From the NCBI RefSeq assembly GCF_013374115.1, contig NZ_AP022673.1, positions 1,206,501-1,270,500 on the forward strand: a DNA stretch of 64,000 nt, written 5' to 3'. Both the position numbers and the translations under genes were made by a program. Below are positions 7,888 through 16,026 of the stretch, piece by piece. Positions within the stretch are counted from its first letter, which is position 1. The number at the start of each line of letters is the position of its first letter. The stretch comes from Sphingomonas sp. HMP9 (GTDB lineage: Bacteria; Pseudomonadota; Alphaproteobacteria; Sphingomonadales; Sphingomonadaceae). The notes beneath the pieces are model-generated. The model saw only the letters and a program-made list of their open reading frames with translations, did not search any database and was not told the origin of the DNA.

Positions 7888-8062
7888 GCGATCGTGACGG
7901 CGCATTGTGACGGCACTGCCCGGACGCATCAATAGCCAACGCACGCGGGCGGGGACTGGGGTCCGAGAAAGCAGGACGAGCCGGGATCGCACGTGATTCG
8001 CCTCGCGCCTCTTGCCGTCTGGCCGCATCCGCGCGAAAGCCGCTCGCGAAAAGGGAGTTGCC

Positions 8063-8617
8063 ATGTCCGTGATGTCCGACCGCTGGATCCGCGAGCGCGC
8101 GCTGGGCGATGCGATGATCGAACCGTTCCACGAGGCGCAGCGCCGCGACGGGTGCATATCGTACGGGCTATCGTCCTATGGGTATGACGCGCGTGTCGCG
8201 GACGAATTCAAGATCTTCACCAACGTCGACAGCGCGATCGTCGACCCCAAGGACTTTGCCGCGAACAGTTTCGTCGATCGCAAGACCGACGTCTGCATCA
8301 TCCCGCCGAACAGCTTCGCACTTGCCCGCACCGTCGAATATTTCCGCGTGCCGAGAGACGTGCTGGTGATCTGCCTTGGCAAGTCGACCTATGCGCGCTG
8401 CGGGATCATCGTCAACGTGACGCCGCTGGAGCCGGAATGGGAGGGGCATGTGACGCTGGAATTCTCCAACACCACGCCGCTGCCGGCCAAAATCTACGCC
8501 AACGAGGGCGCGTGCCAGTTCCTGTTCCTCAAGGGGAACGAGCCCTGCGAGGTGAGCTATGCCGACCGTGCGGGGAAATATATGGGCCAGCGCGGGGTGA
8601 CGCTGCCGCGGCTTTAG
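8063..8617 (+). CDS. dcd: dCTP deaminase
   Basis: 184 residues from ATG 8063 with AAGGGAG 6-7 bases upstream. The enzyme converts dCTP to dUTP, the main source of dUMP for thymidylate in many Gram-negative bacteria. The sequence covers the whole family: [17 protein letters not shown] at the N-terminus, [16 protein letters not shown], then GKSTYARCG (substrate Ser and Arg) and [18 protein letters not shown], which holds the catalytic Glu, and the C-terminal [15 protein letters not shown]. Length is standard for the trimeric enzyme. It is divergent from the amidase on the left, and its 3' end runs straight into a repeat-filled gap. Confidence 0.96.
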   Translation: MSVMSDRWIRERALGDAMIEPFHEAQRRDGCISYGLSSYGYDARVADEFKIFTNVDSAIVDPKDFAANSFVDRKTDVCIIPPNSFALARTVEYFRVPRDVLVICLGKSTYARCGIIVNVTPLEPEWEGHVTLEFSNTTPLPAKIYANEGACQFLFLKGNEPCEVSYADRAGKYMGQRGVTLPRL

Positions 8618-8783
8618 GGTTTGGGGTTTGGGGTTCAAGCGAGCCAAGGCGGATGGACGCGGAGGTTTGAGTCCGTCCTATCGTTGCTCCCGACCGGCCG
8701 AAGCTCGCGTCTGCGGTCTCCCGTCCCCGCAGATGATGTGTCTGACATCTGAATGCACGGTATGCATCGCATCTCCCCTCGCA

Positions 8784-8886
8784 ACCTTCCCGGCGAAGGC
8801 CGGGGTCCAAGTGGGAAGGTCTGAGTAACGACTCTCGCCACTCCGTTGGCGGCGTTCCCAATTGGGCCCCGGCCTTCGCCGGGGTA
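8784..8886. repeat. Palindromic repeat type R2 (complete)
   Basis: Outer arms CCCGGCGAAGGCCGGGGTCC and GGGCCCCGGCCTTCGCCGGG are near-exact complements, with secondary inner arms GTGGGAA/TTCCCA. About 100 bases long. Related copies lie at 32045-32149, 41301-41333 (half) and 52283-52398 (inside a gene). Confidence 0.75.
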
Positions 8887-8910
8887 GTGCAGTGTAGTGC
8901 AGTGCAGTGC
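8886..8910. repeat. AGTGC pentamer tandem repeat
   Basis: Five tandem 5-mers, AGTGC AGTGT AGTGC AGTGC AGTGC, directly after the right arm of R2. Confidence 0.6.
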
Positions 8911-9002
8911 GTACTGCGCCATCGTGGCGAGGTGCGTAACAAGCAAAAGCGTCAGCCCGTGCCGGTCTTGTCGTCGATATCCTACCGACCGTCCCCCTCG
9001 TG

Positions 9003-9055
9003 TTTCCCCGCGAAGGCGGGGACCCAGACTGAGCTCCCGCCTTCGCGGGAGAACA
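9003..9055. repeat. Palindromic repeat type R1 (complete)
   Basis: Two hairpin units, CCCCGCGAAGGCGGGG and CTCCCGCCTTCGCGGGAG, facing each other across GACCCAGACTGAG. The same layout occurs at 26258-26336. Confidence 0.7.
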
Positions 9056-9097
9056 AGAAGAGGCATCCCATCCGCGATCACGAACGCCGGATCACGC

Positions 9098-9460
9098 TCA
9101 GCGAGTCGCGATCTGCTGTGATTGCCGGGCGAGCGCGCGGCTCGCCAAGTCGTGCGACGACACCACCGCGCCCGACGGCAGATCCATGGCGACCGGGGGC
9201 CGCTCCAGCACCGCGGCATACAGCGCGCGTGCTTCCGAGTCGCGACCGGTGCGGTGATACACCGAGGCAAGGTTCAGCATCAGTTCGGGGCGCTGCGGAA
9301 AGATCCTCCGCTCCGCGACGATGCGCTGTTCCGCCGTAGACAGGTCACCCGCCGCGATCGCCGTATAACCAGTGCGATCCACCGTTGTGGACTGGTCCGC
9401 CAAGGCCGGCGTCGCGGCGCCCAGGGTTGCGAGAACGAACAGAACGGTCTGGCGCATCAT
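9098..9460 (-). CDS. Secreted TPR-like protein
   Basis: 120 residues. The signal peptide MMRQTVLFVLATLGAATPALA ends in an ALA cut site near residue 22. The mature part has a TPR-like helix pair, AIAAGDLSTAEQRI and PELMLNLASVYHRTGRDSEARALY, which would mediate protein contacts in the periplasm. The start is ATG 9460 or the adjacent 9457, with GTGGAG upstream. The promoter region carries a perfect palindrome at 9502-9519. I know of no precise function; similar short TPR proteins are common near cell-envelope genes in sphingomonads. Confidence 0.65.
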   Translation of the reverse strand: MMRQTVLFVLATLGAATPALADQSTTVDRTGYTAIAAGDLSTAEQRIVAERRIFPQRPELMLNLASVYHRTGRDSEARALYAAVLERPPVAMDLPSGAVVSSHDLASRALARQSQQIATR

Positions 9461-9501
9461 CCATCTCCACTGACCTTCGCGTTTCGGAAGGTTTCACTTT
9501 T

Positions 9502-9519
9502 GTGACAACGGTGTGTCAC
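9502..9519. promoter_or_regulatory. Palindromic operator candidate upstream of the TPR gene
   Basis: GTGACA-N6-TGTCAC, perfect 6-bp arms, about 42 bases before the start of the secreted TPR protein. This is the form of a dimeric regulator site. No regulator gene lies next to it. Confidence 0.4.
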
Positions 9520-9642
9520 TTCGATGACTGTGGCACAAGTACATTGATCAAGTTCGCCCAGCCGTAGGGCCCGTCCCTGTCGATATATCCCAGCACGCTC
9601 CGCTGCTCGGATCCCGCCGCCGTCCGGCCCGCTCGCGCAACG

Positions 9643-9673
9643 AAAAAGGGCGGCCCCGGAGGACCGCCCTTTG
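9643..9673 (-). terminator. Rho-independent terminator of the tonB-exb block
   Basis: Read on the minus strand, AAAGGGCGGTCC and its complement GGCCGCCCTTT form a stem with a small loop, followed by a T run, 28 bases after the stop of the last exbD. Confidence 0.8.
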
Positions 9674-9700
9674 GACGTTCGTTACTGTACGCAGTGCAGC

Positions 9701-10129
9701 CTAGAAGGCGTTGCGATACTGCTCGTTGCCGATGAAGCCGAGCTTGGTGATCGCGGACCGCTTGATCACGGCCAGCGTGCGATCCACCACTTCATACTTC
9801 GATTCCGGATCGGGCTGGAAGTGGAGTTCGGGCTCGGGCGACATGCCGGCGGACTGATCCAGATACTGGCGCAGGGTCACCTCGTCGACCGGCGAACCGT
9901 TCCAGGCAACCGTACCAGCAGGATCGATCGAGATCTTGTTCTTCTGCGGATCGACCGGGTTCTGCGGCTGGTTCTTGCTGTTGACCGGAAGGTCGACCTT
10001 GACCGCATGCGTCTGGATCGGGATCGTGATGATGAACATGATGAGGAGAACGAGCAGGACGTCGATCAACGGCGTCATGTTCATTTCCATCATCGGCGCG
10101 CCGTCTTCTTTGCCGCCGCTCATTGCCAT
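9701..10129 (-). CDS. exbD: ExbD/TolR-type biopolymer transport protein (second copy)
   Basis: 142 residues. ExbD sits in the inner membrane with ExbB and harnesses proton flow to drive TonB. It has one transmembrane helix at about residues 20-40 (MNMTPLIDVLLVLLIMFIIT), containing the essential Asp in PLIDVLLVLL, then a periplasmic domain. It is the last gene of tonB-exbB-exbD-exbD, all on the minus strand, 46 bases after the other exbD and before a clear terminator. AGGAG lies upstream of the ATG. The periplasmic part differs from the neighbouring copy, so the two may form a hetero-oligomer. Confidence 0.93.
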   Translation of the reverse strand: MAMSGGKEDGAPMMEMNMTPLIDVLLVLLIMFIITIPIQTHAVKVDLPVNSKNQPQNPVDPQKNKISIDPAGTVAWNGSPVDEVTLRQYLDQSAGMSPEPELHFQPDPESKYEVVDRTLAVIKRSAITKLGFIGNEQYRNAF

Positions 10130-10175
10130 TTTATACTACTCCTAAATACGTCCGATCGGCCATCAGCGTTCGGCA

Positions 10176-10652
10176 TCAGCGTTCGGTGGTGCCGCCGGGA
10201 GGCGGTTCGGAGATGAAGCCGACGCGGGCGAACCCGGCCTGCTGCATCGTGTAGATCGTGGCGCCGATGCAACGATACGGTGCGTTCACGTCACCGCGAA
10301 TATGCGCCTCGGGCAATTCGAGACCAACCGCGTTGACACCGCCCTGACGTGCGATCTCCGCCTTCAGCTTGTCGACGGCGCGCTGCAGCAACTCTTCATG
10401 CGTAACCGGCGAAAGACCCCAGAACACTTGGCACTGACCACCGGCGGACGTTACCGACAGCGAGACGTTCTCGGGCTTGGTCATCGTCGGATCGAAGCGA
10501 ACATCCGGCAGCTTCAGCTGCACGGCCTGCACCGCGACGGTCGTCGTCACCAGGAAGATGATCAGGAGCACGAGCATGACGTCGACCAGCGGCGTCGTAT
10601 TGATGTCCGATATCGAACTCTCGGTGGAATCGCCACCAACACTCATCGCCAT
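10176..10652 (-). CDS. exbD: ExbD/TolR-type biopolymer transport protein (first copy)
   Basis: 158 residues. Same plan as the downstream copy: a short cytoplasmic tail, one transmembrane helix INTTPLVDVMLVLLIIFLVT with the conserved Asp, and a periplasmic domain. The C-terminal region is longer and includes a Gly/Cys-containing loop and HIRGDVNAPYRCIGATIY. Tandem diverged exbD genes after exbB are characteristic of several alpha- and gammaproteobacterial TonB clusters. It lies 93 bases after exbB, a gap that holds a stable hairpin. Confidence 0.93.
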   Translation of the reverse strand: MAMSVGGDSTESSISDINTTPLVDVMLVLLIIFLVTTTVAVQAVQLKLPDVRFDPTMTKPENVSLSVTSAGGQCQVFWGLSPVTHEELLQRAVDKLKAEIARQGGVNAVGLELPEAHIRGDVNAPYRCIGATIYTMQQAGFARVGFISEPPPGGTTER

Positions 10653-10703
10653 GTGCGAACTATCCTATCCATATAATCGCCACCGGAACCGCCGGCGGCA
10701 ATG

Positions 10704-10735
10704 AAGCGGGGCCGCTGCGAACAGCAGGCCCCGCC
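10704..10735. other. Intercistronic hairpin between exbB and exbD
   Basis: GCGGGGCC and GGCCCCGC are exact complements with about 13 bases between them, in the 93-bp gap after exbB. It could tune relative ExbB/ExbD expression by partial termination or mRNA processing; on the minus strand it has no U-tract. Confidence 0.45.
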
Positions 10736-10745
10736 TTTTCGCGTC

Positions 10746-11540
10746 TTAGTTAGCGCGCGGTACGCCGCCGGTCTGGCCGGCAGTCGTGGTCGTCGTGACG
10801 GGCTTGGCCGGAACCGGCTTGGCGCCCGATGCGATCGACGGACGCACGGCGCCGTTCGAAGCAAGGAAGCCCAGCACGTCGTTCGAGAAGGCCGACAGGT
10901 CCTCAGCGATCGACTTGTTGCGGCGCTGCAGCCAGTTGTACGACAGAACGGCAGGAACCGCGACGACCAGACCGAGTGCGGTCATGATCAGCGCTTCGCC
11001 GACCGGGCCTGCGACCTTGTCGATCGATGCCTGGCCCGATGCGCCGATCTTCACGAGCGCGCGGTAGATGCCGATAACCGTACCGAACAGACCGATGAAC
11101 GGCGAAACCGAACCGACCGTCGCGAGGAAGGCGAGACCGCCACCCAGCTTCGAGTTGATCGCGGCTTCCGAACGCGCGAGCGAACCGTGCAGCCAGTCAT
11201 GCGCCTCGACCGGATCGGTCAGCTTCGAATGCTGCTCCTGAGCAGCCAGACCGTCGTCGACGATCTGCTTGTAGGCCGAGTTCTTCTCGAGCTTGGCCGA
11301 ACCTTCGCGCAAGGAGTTCGACGACCAGAAGGCCTGACGGACGCGCTTGCCCTGGCCAATGATCTTCTGCTGCTCGAACAGCTTCGAGAACAGAATGTAG
11401 AACGACACGACCGACATCAGCACGAGAATGCCGAACACGGTCTGCGAGATCAGGCCGCCTTCGCGGAGTGCGGCTTGCAGGCCGTACGGGTTGGCGTCGG
11501 CTGCGGCGGGTGCTGCCGCTGCAAGAATGGTGGTGATCAT
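10746..11540 (-). CDS. exbB: ExbB/TolQ-type proton channel protein
   Basis: 264 residues. ExbB forms the pentameric inner-membrane channel that works with ExbD to energise TonB. Three membrane spans are visible: about 30-50 (ISQTVFGILVLMSVVSFYIL), about 140-165 (GLAFLATVGSVSPFIGLFGTV) and about 190-215 (EALIMTALGLVVAVPAVLSY), with the family TVxGSxxPFIGLFGTVIGI and ALxxTALGLxVAxPA motifs. It starts with a hydrophobic Ala-rich segment and ends with a Thr/Pro-rich tail. It lies 53 bases after tonB. Confidence 0.95.
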   Translation of the reverse strand: MITTILAAAAPAAADANPYGLQAALREGGLISQTVFGILVLMSVVSFYILFSKLFEQQKIIGQGKRVRQAFWSSNSLREGSAKLEKNSAYKQIVDDGLAAQEQHSKLTDPVEAHDWLHGSLARSEAAINSKLGGGLAFLATVGSVSPFIGLFGTVIGIYRALVKIGASGQASIDKVAGPVGEALIMTALGLVVAVPAVLSYNWLQRRNKSIAEDLSAFSNDVLGFLASNGAVRPSIASGAKPVPAKPVTTTTTAGQTGGVPRAN

Positions 11541-11593
11541 GTTCGCTTAGTCCTCTGACTGAATTTTATCTGGTGCGGTTGACGGTAGGTGGA

Positions 11594-12271
11594 TCAATCT
11601 TCTGGCAGGACCCACCTGATGTTCAGCTGATACGACGACGTCATGGCGTTACCATTCTCGTCCTTGGCCGGGGTGAAACGCACCTTCGCCTTGGAGATCC
11701 GGCAGGTCGCGTCGTCCAGCGTCGTATTGCCGCTGGACGACGTCACCGAACAGTCGGACACGCGACCATCCGTACCGATCGTCAGCTTCGCCGAAACACG
11801 TCCCTGAGCACCCTCGCGCTGTGCCGACGGCGGATAATTGTCCGCGCCGAAATACTGCCCTGGGTTACCCTTCAGACCAGCAGCCTGCGACACGCGCGGT
11901 GCCGGCGGTGCAGCCGGTGCCGGCGGTGCCGGCGGCGACGGCGGTGCCGTCGGCTGGAACCGAGGGATGATGCTCGACGTCGTCAGCGCAGGCGCTGGTT
12001 GCGGCGTGACCACGACAGGCGGCGGCGTCACGACCGTGGTCGGTGGCGGCGGCAGGTTGGGCTGGTCAGGCGGCGGCGGCGGGGGCTCGTCGGGCGGAGG
12101 CGGCGGCGGTGGCGGCTCCACGTCGAACGTCGTCATCTTTTCTTGGGCCTTTTTCACGTACTGGTACGCGAGGCCCGTGACGAAAGCGTAGCCCAAGGCC
12201 GCATGAATCAGCGCGACGATGACGATCGCGACGATTTTGCCTCCGGACATCTTCTGGTCAGTATAGGCCAT
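11594..12271 (-). CDS. tonB: Energy transducer TonB
   Basis: 225 residues. TonB links the inner-membrane ExbBD motor to outer-membrane TonB-dependent receptors. Residues about 13-35 form the membrane anchor with the conserved His (IVIVALIHAALGYAFV), followed by a long Pro-rich spacer (about 50-130, runs of 6-8 prolines) that spans the periplasm. A TonB-C domain follows at about 140-225: YPPSAQREGAQGRVSAKLTIG, then SYQLNIRWVLPED. First gene of tonB-exbB-exbD-exbD. Sphingomonads carry many TonB-dependent receptors; none is in the window, so this is probably the general-purpose motor. Confidence 0.95.
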   Translation of the reverse strand: MAYTDQKMSGGKIVAIVIVALIHAALGYAFVTGLAYQYVKKAQEKMTTFDVEPPPPPPPPDEPPPPPPDQPNLPPPPTTVVTPPPVVVTPQPAPALTTSSIIPRFQPTAPPSPPAPPAPAAPPAPRVSQAAGLKGNPGQYFGADNYPPSAQREGAQGRVSAKLTIGTDGRVSDCSVTSSSGNTTLDDATCRISKAKVRFTPAKDENGNAMTSSYQLNIRWVLPED

Positions 12272-12494
12272 TCAGAAACGACACTCCCTTAATCTGCCTG
12301 CTCCGTACGCATGGTTCGTACTCGGTACGCGACGCATACGTCTGCCGTTGGCCGGAATAACCACGGGGCAGTGCCCAAGTCCTATCGCCACGTACTGCGA
12401 CACGCAAACGCTTTGTCAGACGCAACAAACGTACAACCGTTCGATGGCAGAATTATTTCTGTATCGTTCAGCTTGCGTGGCGTAGCCTGATCCC

Positions 12495-13391
12495 ATGAAT
12501 CGTCTCCTTCACGTTACGGCTTCGGCCCTATCCATCACCTTCGCTGTGGCGCCTTTCGCTGCCGTTCATGCCCAGGTTTCACCCCAGGTTTCCGCCGATA
12601 ATGAGAGGGTTTCGCCGGGTGCGGTGCAGCGCGATGCGGTTGGTGGCATTGGATATTCCGACATTGCGGACCTCGTGCTGGCCGCGCCGGTCATCGCCGA
12701 TGCGACCGTCCGATCGACGACGAAGATCAAGCCAGCCGAGGCACCGGATCTCGCAGCGGGTCATGTCAGACTATATGTCGAGGTCGACGTCACCGCGCTG
12801 GTTCGCGGTGCGGACGGGTTGCCGCCGCGAATCGGCTATCTGCTCGACGTGATGCCCGATGAGGCCGGCCGCGTGCCCAAATTCAAGAAGGCTCGCGTGC
12901 TGATTTTCGCCCGACCGGTGCCCGGCGCAGTGAACCAGGTCCAGCTGGTGGCGCCCGACGCGCAACTGGACTGGACGCCGACCGCGGATGCGCGCGCACG
13001 AAAGATCGCCCGCGATGCGCTCGCCAGCGACGCCCCCCCGGTCATCACCGGCGTCGGCAACGCGTTCCACGTGCCGGGCGCGCTGCCCGGCGAGGGCGAG
13101 ACCCAGATCTTCCTGACCACGGCGGACCAGCGCCCCGTATCGCTGTCGGTGCTGCGGCGTCCCGGCGAGCAGCCGCGCTGGGCGGTCGCGCTGAGCGAAA
13201 TCGTCGACGAGTCGGCTGCGCCCCCCGCCCAGGAGACGTTGCTCTGGTACCGGCTGAGCTGTGCGTTGCCGCAGGCCTTGCCGGAGAAAAGCACAGGATC
13301 GCTGGAGGCGGCGGACGCGACCATCGCTCGCGAGGACTATGCGTTCGTCCTGAATGCGCTCGGGCCGTGCGGGCGGACTCGCAAGAGCTAG
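12495..13391 (+). CDS. Secreted protein of unknown function
   Basis: 298 residues. The signal peptide MNRLLHVTASALSITFAVAP ends with AVHAQ near residue 27. The mature part is soluble: YSDIADLVLAAPVIADATVRSTTKIKP, VRLYVEVDVTALVRG, YLLDVMPDEAGRVPKFKKARVLIFAR and a C-terminal region with a WYRLSC segment and a second Cys near the end, possibly a disulfide in the periplasm. I do not recognise the family. It is divergent from tonB across a 223-bp gap in which I find no convincing promoter hexamers. Confidence 0.7.
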   Translation: MNRLLHVTASALSITFAVAPFAAVHAQVSPQVSADNERVSPGAVQRDAVGGIGYSDIADLVLAAPVIADATVRSTTKIKPAEAPDLAAGHVRLYVEVDVTALVRGADGLPPRIGYLLDVMPDEAGRVPKFKKARVLIFARPVPGAVNQVQLVAPDAQLDWTPTADARARKIARDALASDAPPVITGVGNAFHVPGALPGEGETQIFLTTADQRPVSLSVLRRPGEQPRWAVALSEIVDESAAPPAQETLLWYRLSCALPQALPEKSTGSLEAADATIAREDYAFVLNALGPCGRTRKS

Positions 13392-13471
13392 GCGGATCGA
13401 CGGTCGGCGGAGCCTGACGAATCTCCGCGGTCCTGACGAAAGTCAGGATGCGGGGATGTGGTCGCTACCCC

Positions 13472-13747
13472 TCAGCCCAATTCGAGTAGCTGCCCGGTGG
13501 TCGATGGCGCGTTTTCAAGAAACGTCACGGCGGCCTCCACGTCGGCCGGATCGGCGCCTTCAGGCGCCACGACCGCATTCACCCGAACCGCAGGTGCCAG
13601 TTCGATCGCGAGTGGCCCGATCGCCGCCCGCGCCTGCGCCATCGCCAGCGGATCGAAAGTCGCCGGGATCAGCACGACTCGCGATCCGCCCGCCACGCCG
13701 CGCACGAGCGTCGCGATATCCCCACCCCGTTCGAGTATCAGCAGCAC
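13472..13747 (-). CDS. Small Rossmann-like protein downstream of folB
   Basis: 91 residues from GTG 13747, 5 bases after the folB stop. It opens with MLLILERGGDIATLVRG, followed by alternating strands and helices (SRVVLIPATFDPLAM, GPLAIELAPAVRVNAVVAPEGADPADVEAAVTFLE). The pattern looks like the C-terminal half of a short-chain dehydrogenase/reductase (the VNAVxP segment before the last helix) without the nucleotide-binding half. Pairing with folB suggests a link to folate or pteridine metabolism, perhaps as a degenerate pteridine reductase. It cannot be a complete SDR enzyme at this length. Confidence 0.6.
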   Translation of the reverse strand: MLLILERGGDIATLVRGVAGGSRVVLIPATFDPLAMAQARAAIGPLAIELAPAVRVNAVVAPEGADPADVEAAVTFLENAPSTTGQLLELG

Positions 13748-13752
13748 GCGGA

Positions 13753-14124
13753 TCAGCGGCGATGGCGGACGAGCGTCACGCCGATCGCCTCGTCGGCTTC
13801 GGCGATCGCCAGCTTCACGATCTTCACCATCACCCGCAGCACGCGCGCATCCTGCAGGAACAGCGTCTCGCAGATATGGTCCGCGACGCCTTCGATCAGC
13901 GTGAAATGTACGCCCGGCGGCAGCGCCGTAGTCGCGGCGTTCTTGAGGTCGAGATAGTTCTTCGACGCCGACAGCGGCGTATCCGGCGCGAATCGCTTCG
14001 GGCAGACCATGTCGACGGTCAGCGAGATCCGCAGCGGCTGCGGCAAATGCGTCTCTTCCGAATAGATGCCGGTCAGGACCTGCACTTCGAGATCGTGGAC
14101 TTCGAGTTGAAGACTGTCTTCCAT
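13753..14124 (-). CDS. folB: Dihydroneopterin aldolase
   Basis: 123 residues from ATG 14124 (GAGG 7 bases upstream; a longer frame to 14184 has an Arg-rich, unlikely extension). FolB converts dihydroneopterin to hydroxymethyl-dihydropterin and glycolaldehyde in folate synthesis. The sequence has LEVHDLEVQVLTGIYSEE, the DHI segment in EGVADHICETLF, the VMVKIVKLAIAEADEAIGV strand with the conserved Lys, and the LVRHRR end. The typical TGI-Y-x-x-E motif near residue 17 is present. It is followed by the small Rossmann-like gene. Confidence 0.87.
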   Translation of the reverse strand: MEDSLQLEVHDLEVQVLTGIYSEETHLPQPLRISLTVDMVCPKRFAPDTPLSASKNYLDLKNAATTALPPGVHFTLIEGVADHICETLFLQDARVLRVMVKIVKLAIAEADEAIGVTLVRHRR

Positions 14125-14289
14125 GGTCGCGCCTCTAGCAGACGTACGGCGAGAAGAAAGGCGTGGCTTCGCGCGGAACCGCACAGATGAAGGGTGGCAC
14201 CGGCGTCGGTCCGGTTATCCTTGCGTTCAGCGTCGCCGGGGCTAAAGCGCGCTGCCCTTCGCGTTTATACGGCGCATTCGGGGCAGGAG

Positions 14290-14823
14290 ATGCCGTTGAT
14301 CACTCTCGTCCCCCTTGCCAACATCAACCCGACCGCGGTCGAGATGCTGCTCGATGCCGCCTTCGGCCCCGACCGGTTCACGCGCACGGCCTACACGATC
14401 CGTGGTGGCGCCAAACCAGTCGCCGCGCTCAGCTTCGCCGCTGTCGAGGATGGCACGCTCGTCGGCTCGATCCAGTGCTGGCCGATCGCCCTGGTCGCCG
14501 AGGACAGGATGGTGTCCCTGATCATGCTCGGCCCCGTCGCCGTTGCGCCCGGTCATCAGGGCGACGGCATCGGTCGCCGCCTGATGGCCCAGGCGCTCGA
14601 TGCTGCGACTGGCGAAGGCCTCGACCATGCGCTCATGCTGATCGGCGACCCCGAGTATTACGGCCGCTTCTTCGGCTTTTCGGCGGAGCGCACCGGACGC
14701 TGGAACGCGCCCGGCCCGGTCGAGCGCCACCGCCTGCTCGCGCGCGGCGATGCGGTGCCGGACAACGCCGGGATGCTGGGGCCGCGCCTGGCAGAAAGCA
14801 TCCGGGCCACCGCATCCGCATAA
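14290..14823 (+). CDS. GNAT-family N-acetyltransferase
   Basis: 177 residues from ATG 14290; AGGAG at 14285-14289 abuts this ATG and would fit TTG 14296 better, so the true start may be two codons later. It is an acetyl-CoA-dependent N-acetyltransferase of the YhbS-like type. The acetyl-CoA loop is seen in GPVAVAPGHQGDGIGRRLMAQAL (Q/R-x-x-G-x-G/A pattern), preceded by strand DRMVSLIMLG and followed by HALMLIGDPEYYGRFFGF, a typical YhbS-family segment. The acceptor substrate is unknown. It lies 43 bases before the DUF1285 gene on the same strand. Confidence 0.85.
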   Translation: MPLITLVPLANINPTAVEMLLDAAFGPDRFTRTAYTIRGGAKPVAALSFAAVEDGTLVGSIQCWPIALVAEDRMVSLIMLGPVAVAPGHQGDGIGRRLMAQALDAATGEGLDHALMLIGDPEYYGRFFGFSAERTGRWNAPGPVERHRLLARGDAVPDNAGMLGPRLAESIRATASA

Positions 14824-14866
14824 GGCGCCGCTTTACCTCGGCCCCCTCCCCGCCTAGTCCGCCGCC

Positions 14867-15433
14867 ATGCCCATGGATTCCATTCCCGATATCGCCTCGC
14901 TCAGCCTCGCCGAGATCGCCAAGCTCGTCGAAGAAGCAAAATTGCCGCCGGTCGAGAAATGGAACCCGACGCACTGTGGCGACAGCGAGATGCGGATCGC
15001 GCGTGACGGCACCTGGTATCACCAGGGGTCACCGATCGGCCGTCCGGCGATGGTCCGACTGTTCTCGACGATCCTGCGTCGCGAGCCCGACGGCAGCCAC
15101 GTCCTCGTCACGCCCGTCGAAAAGCTCGATATCGAGGTCGAGGACGCACCGTTCATCGCGGTCGAGATGAAGGCCGAGGGCATCGGTCGCGAGTCGAAGC
15201 TCGCCTTCCGGCTCAACACCGGCGACCTGGTCACGGCAGGCCCCGAGCATCCCTTGCGCTTCGTCGAGGATATCGATGGTCCGCGCCCCTATCTCGCCGT
15301 GCGAGGCGGGATGGAGGCGCTCGTCGTCCGCTCGGTCTATTACGAACTTGCCGAGCGCGCGATCGCCGACGACGCGACGCCGGCTGGGCTGTGGAGCGAC
15401 GGCGCGTTCTTCTCGCTGGAGCCCGCTGCATGA
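14867..15433 (+). CDS. DUF1285 family protein
   Basis: 188 residues. The sequence has the DUF1285 core: CGDSEMRIARDGTWYHQGSPIGRPAMVRLFSTILRRE, then VEDAPFIAVEM and LNTGDLVTAGPEHPLRF, with a C-terminal LVVRSVYYELAE helix. The family fold is known but its biochemical role is not established to my knowledge. It overlaps the NUDIX gene by ATGA (15430-15433), starting a three-gene overlapping operon with the CCA-adding enzyme, a set that points to RNA or nucleotide housekeeping. Start is ATG 14867 or 14873; neither has a clear ribosome site. Confidence 0.85.
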   Translation: MPMDSIPDIASLSLAEIAKLVEEAKLPPVEKWNPTHCGDSEMRIARDGTWYHQGSPIGRPAMVRLFSTILRREPDGSHVLVTPVEKLDIEVEDAPFIAVEMKAEGIGRESKLAFRLNTGDLVTAGPEHPLRFVEDIDGPRPYLAVRGGMEALVVRSVYYELAERAIADDATPAGLWSDGAFFSLEPAA

Positions 15434-16026
15434 GCCTGACGGAACGGCTGACCGCGGCGCTGGCGAAGGGCGCCGGGTCGCACATGATCCTGCTGACCGG
15501 CGACCAGCATGACGGCGATCTCACCGCCGCCGACACGCTGCTGCCCGCCGCGGTCCTGATCGCAGTGACCGACCGCGCCAATCCCGGCGTGATCCTGACC
15601 CAGCGGACCGATACGATGAGCCGCCATCCCGGCCAAATCGCGTTCCCCGGCGGCCGGATCGATCCCGGCGAGGACATCGTCACGGCCGCCCTTCGCGAGG
15701 CCGAGGAGGAGATCGCACTGCCGCGCGATCAGGTTCGGGTGATCGGCGAGGCCGACAGCTACCGTACCGTCACCGGGTTCCAGGTGACGCCGGTGATCGG
15801 TATCATCCCCCCGGACCTGGTCTTTACGCCTAGCGAAGCCGAAGTCGCCAGCGTCTTCGAGGTCCCGCTCGCATTCCTGCTCGACGACGCGAACCATGTC
15901 GAGGCGACGCTCGAATGGCAGGGCCACGACCGGCATTATTACGAGATCATGTGGAACGAGCGCCGCATCTGGGGCGCGACCGCCGCGATGATCGTCAACC
16001 TCGCGCGTCGCCTGAGATGGTCTTGA
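15430..16026 (+). CDS. NUDIX hydrolase, CoA pyrophosphatase-like
   Basis: 198 residues from ATG 15430. NUDIX enzymes of this type split CoA or oxidised CoA to 3'-phosphoadenosine 5'-phosphate and phosphopantetheine. The NUDIX box lies at about 74-96, GGRIDPGEDIVTAALREAEEE, with all the metal-binding glutamates. The CoA-type signature precedes it (HPGQIAFPGG) and follows it (FxVTPVIGII). The gene overlaps DUF1285 (4 bases) and the CCA transferase (10 bases). Confidence 0.92.
   Translation: MSLTERLTAALAKGAGSHMILLTGDQHDGDLTAADTLLPAAVLIAVTDRANPGVILTQRTDTMSRHPGQIAFPGGRIDPGEDIVTAALREAEEEIALPRDQVRVIGEADSYRTVTGFQVTPVIGIIPPDLVFTPSEAEVASVFEVPLAFLLDDANHVEATLEWQGHDRHYYEIMWNERRIWGATAAMIVNLARRLRWS

Larger units (their letters stand above)
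8618..9097. other. 480-bp gene-free stretch filled with repeats
   Basis: Starts with three copies of a GGGTTTG-like heptamer (8617-8637). It contains R2 (8784-8886), an AGTGC/AGTGT tandem run (8886-8910) and R1 (9003-9055). No convincing gene is present; the open frames across it are low-complexity shadows. Confidence 0.7.

Noticed and set aside
8618..9097. Possible insertion-sequence remnant
   Set aside because: No transposase fragment or terminal inverted repeats with target duplication; the content is explained by R1/R2 palindromes and a pentamer run.
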